This document shows positions 33,214-39,776 of a DNA stretch of 39,776 nucleotides, one piece after another. The DNA lies in assembly GCA_034505495.1 (NCBI GenBank), contig JAPDQV010000004.1:14845-54620 (forward strand). Direction: 5' to 3'. The DNA comes from a candidate division KSB1 bacterium (GTDB lineage Bacteria; Zhuqueibacterota; Zhuqueibacteria; Residuimicrobiales; Krinioviventaceae). The stretch's first letter is position 1; the number at the start of each line of letters is the position of its first letter. The notes beneath the pieces were generated by a model that was given only the letters and a program-made list of their open reading frames with translations, did not search any database and had not been told where the DNA came from. Position numbers and translations under genes: made by a program.

Positions 33214-34281
33214 TTAGAAGCCGACCGTGAGGCAGAAGAACTGGGCGTTGTTAAAGAACTCGGTCAGACGGTACGCATAATCCAACGTGACCGGAAAACC
33301 GACGTTGAACTTGACGCCCAGTCCGAACGACGGCCCGAAGAGATAGTCTTCGCTCGCCGAAACGAACTTGCCGCTTTCGTTCTCACCCAATCCTTCTTTG
33401 AATGCCAGAGAATAAGCACCGCGCAGGAATAAAAAGTCGCGCAGCGACAGCTCGGCGCCGGCAATGTACTGATCATAGGCGTAAGCGTTGTTCACAAAAG
33501 CGCCCATCAGATCGAGATTGATCTGTTCGCCGAGGTTGAGGGCATAAGAAACGCCCAGCTTGAGCTGTGACGGTAAGTCGAACGAAGCCGTCGGGATCGA
33601 GACCGAGGTCTGCACGGTTCCGGCTTCGGTGCCGGGCATGATCACGCGGCGCTCCAGATCGGTACCGATGAACTTCATATTGGTGCCGAAATTGGTCAGC
33701 ACCACGCCCAGCTTGAGACCGGAGACCGGACTGACGTATTGCAGACCAAAGTCAAAGCCGACACCCTGCGCGCCCGTGCTCATGATGCGCTCGGTGACCA
33801 GTTTTGCCGTGGCGCCGAACAGAATGCGGTCGGTCATCTTGCGGCTGTAGGTCAGTCCGACGGTCAGATAGGTGGGTGAAAACACCTTGCCGGTGCCTTC
33901 GGGATTGGTAACGGTGGTCTCCATAATGTCGCCGAAGCTGAGGGTTTTAAGGCTCAAACCGATGGCGCCGACGCGGCTGACCTGCGTGGCAACCGCAAGA
34001 TAGTTCACGTCGATGTCGCCGATCCAGTTTTGATGCGAGAACATCGCTTCGGTGTTGCTTTCCGCCATGGCCACGCCGGCCGGGTTCCAATAGATCGCGT
34101 CGATGCCGAACACTCCTGCAGTGTTGGCGCCGCTCAAAGCCGTGGAACGCGCGCCGACCGGGATCAGCAGCTCGGTCGCTCCGGCCGTGGCGATGCGCTT
34201 CCCGGTGCCGGCGAAAACGGTCGCACTCGACAGCAGGAGAACGCCCGTCAAGAGTACTGCGATAAATCCTTTATATCTCAT
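33214..34281 (-). CDS. PorV/PorQ-family outer-membrane protein
   Basis: 355 residues. Signal peptide RYKGFIAVLLTGVLLLSSATVFA is followed by the family-typical SAGAxxLLIPVGARSTALSGA-type start (here TAGATELLIPVGARS) and DAIYWNPAGVA, then an alternating-strand beta barrel that ends FFCLTVGF with a terminal Phe, as in outer-membrane barrels. PorV proteins shuttle type-9-secreted substrates to the attachment complex, and related PorV/PorQ paralogues accompany CTD proteins. The start is ATG 34279-34281 with AAGGAA 8 nt upstream; a 12-residue upstream extension is charged and unlike a signal. Adjacent gene encodes a CTD protein. Confidence 0.88.
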   Translation of the reverse strand: MRYKGFIAVLLTGVLLLSSATVFAGTGKRIATAGATELLIPVGARSTALSGANTAGVFGIDAIYWNPAGVAMAESNTEAMFSHQNWIGDIDVNYLAVATQVSRVGAIGLSLKTLSFGDIMETTVTNPEGTGKVFSPTYLTVGLTYSRKMTDRILFGATAKLVTERIMSTGAQGVGFDFGLQYVSPVSGLKLGVVLTNFGTNMKFIGTDLERRVIMPGTEAGTVQTSVSIPTASFDLPSQLKLGVSYALNLGEQINLDLMGAFVNNAYAYDQYIAGAELSLRDFLFLRGAYSLAFKEGLGENESGKFVSASEDYLFGPSFGLGVKFNVGFPVTLDYAYRLTEFFNNAQFFCLTVGF

Positions 34282-34335
34282 GGTACGTTCCTTTCTCTTT
34301 TTCTTCCAATCCGACAATAATCAAGCCTCGATGAA

Positions 34336-37300
34336 TTAGTAGTAGAGCAGACGCTCATCGCGGTTGATTACTGCAAGCTTGAGAATTTTTTCGCCGACAT
34401 CCTTGATTTCGATGTGAACGATGTACATGCCGCTGGCCACCGGTACGTCGGCCGCGTTGCGCACATCCCATTCCGCATAAGCGGTGCCGAGCGAGCCCTG
34501 TTTCTGCCGATCGGCGTCGGTGATCACGCGCACCAAGTTGCCTGCCAGGTCAAAGATGCGGATGGTGGCGCCGTTGGCCGGCATATTGGTGAAGCGGATA
34601 ATTCGCTGCGTCGGCTGGGTTTCGTTCGGACTCCAGGCCCAATAGGGATTGGGAACCGCGTTGATGCGGTCGAGCTGGAGTTTGGCCACCTCCGGACCTC
34701 TCACTGGCGCAGGCGGGGTGAGTTCAAAGACATCATTTTCACTGTTAATGTGGTTAGCCAGAATGACGAACTTGTCCTGGCCGGTGCCGCCGGGAGAGAA
34801 CTCGGCTTCGCCGCGACGGTTCACTGCCAACCACCACATGATCGGCAGCTCAAGCTGCGTCAAATCACCAAAGTAATCAGGATTGGGCGTTTCGCTGTAA
34901 TCGACGTCGAGAATGAACAGCCATTCCCGCGGACCGGTAGATGCGGTGTTGTCATAGTTCGTGTGAGGCCCGGGGAACCATTTGCCGTCGACCAATCCGC
35001 CTTCCACATTGTTTTCCATGAACATAACAGCCAGGCGTCGAGGCTTATCGGGATTCTCAATGTCAAAAGCTGCCAAGGGAACGTTCTTTGCGAACTCTTG
35101 ATAAGCATAACCGCCGCTTGGATTCAGAATGAAAGGAGCGAATTCGGGCTTTGCCGGCGGAGCGGCAGCTCGTCGCATGTAACGATAGCCGTAGGAGACA
35201 TTCGGATCATTGGGATCAAAGTTGCCGTTTTTATCCACCTTGGCCAGTACCAGCATGACGTTTTTCAACTTAGAGGCCGGGTAGTTATAGCCTGAGCCGA
35301 AGAAGGTCGAAGGTTGGGCCCAACCAATGGCGCCGTTAAAACCTTCAAAATGGAATCCGTCAGCGCCTGCCCAAGTAAAGCGGCGAGTGCTTCCCTCCGG
35401 AATCTGCCAATCCTTCATTCCCGGCGGCGGACCAGTGACATAAACTTTCATGCCGTCGATGATCGGATAGTCCTCATCGCCGGTTTGATTGGGATTGTCC
35501 TCCACGAGCATCTTGCCGGTGTTCTTGTCCTTCAGGCTCCACACATATCCTTCTTCGGTCTCTTTGAAGGTTACCTGATAGGTGTGCCCAGTCAATTTCA
35601 GAGCATCAACAACCTTGCCGATGACATTACCGTCGCTTACGCCTTTGGAATGGACGGAGCGGATCAGGTCATCAGCCTTTACCTTCGCTTCGATTCCGAG
35701 CGGAGCTTTATAGGGCATTACCATTATCGGCTTATGGCCGCTTTCGGCAACCTTCGGTGAAACCTCGCCGTTGACGGCATAGGACGTGACCGAGTAATAA
35801 TATTTCTTGTAATTATAAAGCGCTTCGCCCGTCAATTTATCTTTATCGAGCACAATATGACGGGTGATACCGCTGTTCGAACCAAAGGCAACCGGTTTGT
35901 TCAAAACCATGCCGGTAGCGGCATCGTAGGTGTTATCGAAAATAATGCCGAAATCGCTAACAACGTCAAAAGTGGCAATCAGCTTCCAAGGACCGGAAAC
36001 GGACTCGCCTTGATAAATGTTGTAGCCTTCGAACTTGTAACCGCTTTTTTCATAGCTTTCGATTTTTTGGTAGGTGCCGGCCTCATCCTGCCAGGAGAGG
36101 ATTATTTTACCATCTTCCTGAGCGGCTGCAACAACAGGTGCCGGCGGCTGCGGCAAATCAAAATCGTTATCGAAGGCATTCTGCGCATAAGAGTCAAAGA
36201 AGCGCAGCGCATTGACGGCGGCCAAATTGTCGGTTCCAGGAGCGATAATCTTGGAGCCGACAATCACCTGCTTGTCGCCGGGTTTCAGCGTGAACGGGCC
36301 CGAGGACATCAGGAAACGTCGGTCGGCCGGATTGGAGTCCAAGTGACCGCTTTTAGTGACCGGATCGCCGGCGAACACGAACTTGGTCGGATTGCCGGTG
36401 TGATCCAAATAGGGCGAGCCGTCGCCGGTGAGGCCTTTCATGAAAAAGTACATCTGATTGGCGTCTTCCGGGTCTCCGAAGGGATCGGGTGCGCCGTTCC
36501 AATAATAGACAAACGAGGTCATCGGCATATAGGCGTCGCCGACTTTGGGGCCTTGGAAAAAGTCCATGCCGATGGCCGGCGGCGTGGTGCCGTAGGTCGC
36601 GTCGACCGGCTTGCCGTTGTAGCAGAAGCCCAGGCTCAGCGTCGTGTCACAGCCGACGAGGTCGTCGCTGGCATCGCCAAGGTCCGGGTCATCCCACAAG
36701 GCGACATAGCAGGAATCAAGCGTCAAGCCGCCCTTGTTCTCCACCTCGAACTTCATGAACATGATGTTGCCCAGCGGATCGGCCTTATTGAAGCCGAACA
36801 CCGTGCATTTCACTTCCAATCCCATCGGCTGGGTCGAAAAGACGTTGGCATGCTGTGCGGCGTTGCCGTCGTTCATAACCCAGAAGATGGTCTGGTCACC
36901 GAAAAGTTTCGGTTTGCCGTCTGCGGTCACAGGTGCGCCCTGAGCGACCGGCCAGGAATCCCAGTCGCCGGTGCCGTCGCTGTTAATGATGTAAATCCGG
37001 TTCGCCTTATCATTGGGATCGGAGCCCCAAGGACCCGGCACGAACTCGGAAGAATATTCGGCAGCCGCCGTACGGATGACTCCGTCGGCGTCCTTGCCGG
37101 CGAACCAGATACCGGAAGCAAAATCTATGGTCTTTTTGCTGCCCTTGGGCCATTCCATACCCGAGTTGCCGGTCTTGCGGTGCGAAACAATCAGACCGTC
37201 ATTGGCCAGCCAGTTGGCGATGGTGTTGGCGTTGAATTGGGCGTGCATGAATTCCGAGGGCTTGGCCAACTCGGCTCGACGATTGGCCTCGGAATAGACC

Positions 37301-37377
37301 AGCTGGACGCCCGTAAAGAGCACCAGCAGCGCCAATGCGGCCGGCAGAAGGTATCTCAAGTTGTGTTTCTTCATCAT
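34336..37377 (-). CDS. Large exported protein with type-9-secretion-like C-terminal domain
   Basis: 1013 residues. Sec signal (KKHNLRYLLPAALALLVLFTGVQLVYS, cleavage near residue 29). The body is beta-rich and rich in Asp/Asn/Gly turns; about residues 420-550 resembles a fibronectin type III domain (ILSWQDEAGTY, GYNIYQGESVSGPW, YYYSVTSYAVNGE). The final ~100 residues (from NAVPNPYW, about 906) follow the pattern of FlgD-like/type-A sorting domains: PNP, then IIRFTNMP, ATIRIFDLAGNLVR, WDVRNAADVPVASGMYIVHIE and a Lys-rich strand. This is the signal recognised in type 9 secretion. AAGGAG precedes the first ATG. It lies between the PorV and TonB-receptor genes. Confidence 0.85.
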   Translation of the reverse strand: MMKKHNLRYLLPAALALLVLFTGVQLVYSEANRRAELAKPSEFMHAQFNANTIANWLANDGLIVSHRKTGNSGMEWPKGSKKTIDFASGIWFAGKDADGVIRTAAAEYSSEFVPGPWGSDPNDKANRIYIINSDGTGDWDSWPVAQGAPVTADGKPKLFGDQTIFWVMNDGNAAQHANVFSTQPMGLEVKCTVFGFNKADPLGNIMFMKFEVENKGGLTLDSCYVALWDDPDLGDASDDLVGCDTTLSLGFCYNGKPVDATYGTTPPAIGMDFFQGPKVGDAYMPMTSFVYYWNGAPDPFGDPEDANQMYFFMKGLTGDGSPYLDHTGNPTKFVFAGDPVTKSGHLDSNPADRRFLMSSGPFTLKPGDKQVIVGSKIIAPGTDNLAAVNALRFFDSYAQNAFDNDFDLPQPPAPVVAAAQEDGKIILSWQDEAGTYQKIESYEKSGYKFEGYNIYQGESVSGPWKLIATFDVVSDFGIIFDNTYDAATGMVLNKPVAFGSNSGITRHIVLDKDKLTGEALYNYKKYYYSVTSYAVNGEVSPKVAESGHKPIMVMPYKAPLGIEAKVKADDLIRSVHSKGVSDGNVIGKVVDALKLTGHTYQVTFKETEEGYVWSLKDKNTGKMLVEDNPNQTGDEDYPIIDGMKVYVTGPPPGMKDWQIPEGSTRRFTWAGADGFHFEGFNGAIGWAQPSTFFGSGYNYPASKLKNVMLVLAKVDKNGNFDPNDPNVSYGYRYMRRAAAPPAKPEFAPFILNPSGGYAYQEFAKNVPLAAFDIENPDKPRRLAVMFMENNVEGGLVDGKWFPGPHTNYDNTASTGPREWLFILDVDYSETPNPDYFGDLTQLELPIMWWLAVNRRGEAEFSPGGTGQDKFVILANHINSENDVFELTPPAPVRGPEVAKLQLDRINAVPNPYWAWSPNETQPTQRIIRFTNMPANGATIRIFDLAGNLVRVITDADRQKQGSLGTAYAEWDVRNAADVPVASGMYIVHIEIKDVGEKILKLAVINRDERLLYY

Positions 37378-37471
37378 TTGAATCTCCTTTAACTGTTATC
37401 GGCAAAAGCAAAACAGTTTGACTATCCGTTTAAAGCCGTTTGCAGAAACATCTCAGACGGCCTTTGCCGGG

Positions 37472-39776
37472 TTACGGATTCAACTCGAAGCGGAGGCCGA
37501 GACGAATCTGGCGCGGCTGCTCCCAGTTGAACGGATGATTGATGCGCGCGCGATAGAGCGCTTCGGCTCGGGCGCCGCCGTTGGTCCGCACCCAGTTCTG
37601 TCCGTCGGGCGTCGAGAGCCATCCGTTGTCATCCGGTCGACCGGTAGCTTCATAGATACCGACGGTGAATTCGTTGCCGTTGTTTTTGCGGGTGAAGGGC
37701 TGTTTGGTGCCCAGCACATTGATCACCCACAAATAGGCGTTCAAACGCTGATTACCGAACTTGAAATCCTTATCCAACCGCAAATCGACATTATATGTCC
37801 ACTGGGTATATGCCGAGTTGGTTCCGGCGATCGGGAAGGCCGTGGCAAAGCGCGCCGAATAGACCGTATCGCCGATGCGCTTGGGCGTGTAGGGGAAGCC
37901 GCTGCCGACCGTCGCCAGTACGTTGGCACCCCAGGTGTCTGCGCGGTAATCCAAATTGACCGAAGCGGTATGGCGCTGATCGTAATCCAACGGCGCTACA
38001 AACACCGGATAGTACTCGTTGCCGATCCAGGTGATGTAAAAGTTGGAATCCGAAGTGGAACCGGTGCCGGTAGCCCACTGCAGCGTATAGTTGACGTTAG
38101 CCGACAGTCTTTTGGTGCGGCGCAGCCGATAGGTGAACGAAAAACCTTTAACTGTACCATAGTCGCCGTTCTGGTATTGCGGATAGGTGACCGGCTTGGC
38201 ATTGACTCGGTTCTTCAGCACCACCAAATCGCGGATTTCTTTGTAATAAGCCGTAATGCTGAGAGAAGAGTTCAGACCCAATTGTTGCCCGAAACCGACT
38301 TCGTAAGCAGTCGTCGATACCGGACGGAGGTCGGGGTTACCCACCGTGACTTGGTTACCCTGCGACAACTGGGCCGCCATGTAGTTCCAACCGGTGTAGA
38401 GGTGACGCAGTTCAGGCTGCTGGGTGAACTTGCCGAATTGAGCATGGAACACCGTCTTGTCGGTTACCGGGAAAGAGATACCCAAGCGCGGGCTAATGGA
38501 CCAATGCGCTTCGGTCTTTTCCAGATAATCTTTATCCATCAAACCACCTTTGAGTTTGATGTCGTAGGGGTCCATGGGGCGATAATCGTTGGCGTTCATA
38601 TAGTCCCAACGCAAACCCAAGTTGAGAACCAGGTCGGCTAACTCGATCTTGTCTTGCACGTAAAAAGAGGCAAGAACCGGATGCTTGGCACCGTCCAGTC
38701 CCTCATCTTTAAAAGCTTTGGGATCCGCTACGTTGTCGGCGAAATATTGCGGATAACCAAAGCTTTCCGTATAAGCCGCACGATAAGCCAGCAGCGGATC
38801 AATTGACGGATCGTTGGTGAAAATTCCGGCCAACCGCCAAGCGCTGACGGCAAAGCGGCGCAGAGTGTTGTAGCGATACTCGAAACCGGCCTTCAGCTCA
38901 TGATTGGCCTGCTGACGGGTCGCATCCAGCTTGAGACCGATGACGTTGCTATAGTTGACGCTGTAGGCGCCCTGCGGCCGAATAGGAGCAAAAGCGCCCA
39001 TACCGAGACGCGGTCGCGAATAATCGATGACGCTCGGAGCCGGCAGTTCAGGCATAAACAGACCATTCTGGTTAAAGTCGAGCTTGTCGCCGTAATCCGC
39101 CAGGTTGCGCCAGAAGACCGGGTCGCCGGATTCCTGCATGAATTCAGAGTAATAGGCCGTTCCTTCATAGAAGGTGTTGGCATCGATCGTGTGGCTGATT
39201 TTGCCGTAGACGGAATAGTTATAGTCTTCGCTGCGCAGATTGCGTGCGCTGTTGACGAGAGAGAAATATTGCGAATAGCTGCTGTAATCATCGAACGTAC
39301 CGTTGCCGCCGATCTTGATACGTACCGGATTCAGATCGAACAGCACGTTGCCGTTGAAATTCCAGCGATCCAAAAAGTTGTTGGGCAGAGGACCGTCCTG
39401 CAGTTTAACCGGCAGAATTCGCTCGCTGAGCGGAATGCCCAGGCTGTCCATCTTTTGAGTGGTATAAAGAATCTCTTCTTGAGTAAAATCGCCGTCCAAA
39501 ACCGGATGGCCGCCCGAAGAAGGCGAACGGTCGTAACGATAGGTCTTTTCGCCGGAAACAAAGAACTTGACCTTATCGGTAAAAACCGGCCCGCCGAGGG
39601 TCAGGTTGTAGACATTGTAACCGTAAGAATAAGTGCCGAGGGTTTTTGTCTCTTTGCTGAGGAATTCATCGGTAATGACTTCGCCGCTGATGTTCAAGCG
39701 GGTACCGCCCGATCGGGAAGAGGCGATCACAATACCCGAATTGGCAAAACCGTATTCGGCGTTGAAACCGCCCGCC
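37472..39776 (-). CDS. TonB-dependent outer-membrane receptor, 5' part missing
   Basis: 768 codons are visible and the frame stays open to the window edge, so the N-terminal part (signal, any carboxypeptidase-like domain and most of the plug) lies outside. The first visible residues, GGFNAEYGFANSGIV, match the end of the plug domain just before the barrel. The rest is a 22-strand-type barrel with repeated aromatic-girdled strands (for example YNLTLGGPVF, KVKFFVSGEKTYRY, LGLRWDYMNANDYR) and the terminal LGLRFELNP. Such receptors import large substrates or iron complexes with TonB energy. Its gene runs toward the CTD-protein gene, 94 nt apart. Confidence 0.93.
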   Translation of the reverse strand, partial: AGGFNAEYGFANSGIVIASSRSGGTRLNISGEVITDEFLSKETKTLGTYSYGYNVYNLTLGGPVFTDKVKFFVSGEKTYRYDRSPSSGGHPVLDGDFTQEEILYTTQKMDSLGIPLSERILPVKLQDGPLPNNFLDRWNFNGNVLFDLNPVRIKIGGNGTFDDYSSYSQYFSLVNSARNLRSEDYNYSVYGKISHTIDANTFYEGTAYYSEFMQESGDPVFWRNLADYGDKLDFNQNGLFMPELPAPSVIDYSRPRLGMGAFAPIRPQGAYSVNYSNVIGLKLDATRQQANHELKAGFEYRYNTLRRFAVSAWRLAGIFTNDPSIDPLLAYRAAYTESFGYPQYFADNVADPKAFKDEGLDGAKHPVLASFYVQDKIELADLVLNLGLRWDYMNANDYRPMDPYDIKLKGGLMDKDYLEKTEAHWSISPRLGISFPVTDKTVFHAQFGKFTQQPELRHLYTGWNYMAAQLSQGNQVTVGNPDLRPVSTTAYEVGFGQQLGLNSSLSITAYYKEIRDLVVLKNRVNAKPVTYPQYQNGDYGTVKGFSFTYRLRRTKRLSANVNYTLQWATGTGSTSDSNFYITWIGNEYYPVFVAPLDYDQRHTASVNLDYRADTWGANVLATVGSGFPYTPKRIGDTVYSARFATAFPIAGTNSAYTQWTYNVDLRLDKDFKFGNQRLNAYLWVINVLGTKQPFTRKNNGNEFTVGIYEATGRPDDNGWLSTPDGQNWVRTNGGARAEALYRARINHPFNWEQPRQIRLGLRFELNP

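Noticed and set aside
37378..37471. Possible 7-bp hairpin between the TonB receptor and CTD-protein genes
   Set aside because: The AACTGTT/AACAGTT stem is short and AT-rich with no T run, so it does not support a terminator.
35857..38641. Long plus-strand frames (511 and 407 codons) opposite the CTD protein and the TonB receptor
   Set aside because: They are antisense shadows of genes with clear family motifs and have low-complexity, Arg-rich or family-less translations.
1..39776. CRISPR arrays, tRNA genes and insertion sequences
   Set aside because: Intergenic gaps are short; I saw no regularly spaced repeats, no tRNA cloverleaf with a T-loop consensus, and no transposase-like frame.

Overview
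The window is about 40 kb of gene-dense bacterial DNA with roughly balanced base composition. It holds 27 protein genes (two cut by the window edges), no rRNA or tRNA that I can see, and no CRISPR array or transposase. The organism looks like a Gram-negative of the Fibrobacteres-Chlorobi-Bacteroidetes (FCB) superphylum, perhaps an uncultured lineage near KSB1/Calditrichota. The clues are a GWxTD-domain protein, a PorV-type outer-membrane protein, a large exported protein with a type-9-secretion-like C-terminal domain, a TonB-dependent receptor and several lipoproteins with lipoboxes. This placement is inference from gene families, not from a marker tree.

Layout. 1-5480 (minus strand): the 5'-most 457 codons of a glycerol-3-phosphate dehydrogenase; a THEP1-like P-loop NTPase coupled to a small polytopic membrane protein; and a lutA-lutB-lutC lactate-oxidation operon. 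5622-15685 (plus strand): one long probable operon with purC, an AddB-like nuclease, an AddA-like helicase-nuclease, a long-chain acyl-CoA synthetase, NfeD and an SPFH/Band-7 protein, closed by a strong bidirectional terminator. 15740-22177 (minus): a Tat-exported hydroxypyruvate-isomerase-like protein, an AmrS-type radical SAM enzyme, a large novel lipoprotein, an FrhB-like iron-sulfur protein and an aldo/keto reductase. 22416-24831: a divergent pair, a Yip1-type membrane protein and an MFS transporter.

24895-30394 (minus): four tightly packed genes encoding an SppA protease with an unusual outer-membrane-barrel-like N-terminal extension, a DUF6786-type lipoprotein, a TagF/TagB-like polyol-phosphate transferase and an inositol-1-phosphate-cytidylyltransferase-like enzyme. 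The last two suggest synthesis of a CDP-polyol and its transfer to an envelope acceptor. A 30-nt-arm imperfect inverted repeat with internal 10-nt periodicity lies upstream. 30601-39776 (minus): a malate/lactate dehydrogenase-family enzyme, a GWxTD protein, a PorV-family barrel, the 1013-residue exported protein and the TonB-dependent receptor. This is a surface-export and uptake block.

The best candidates for something undescribed are the CDP-polyol/SppA-barrel operon, the TonB-receptor/PorV/CTD-protein/GWxTD block, the NTPase-membrane protein pair, and the periodic inverted repeat. All domain assignments come from reading motifs; no database search was run.
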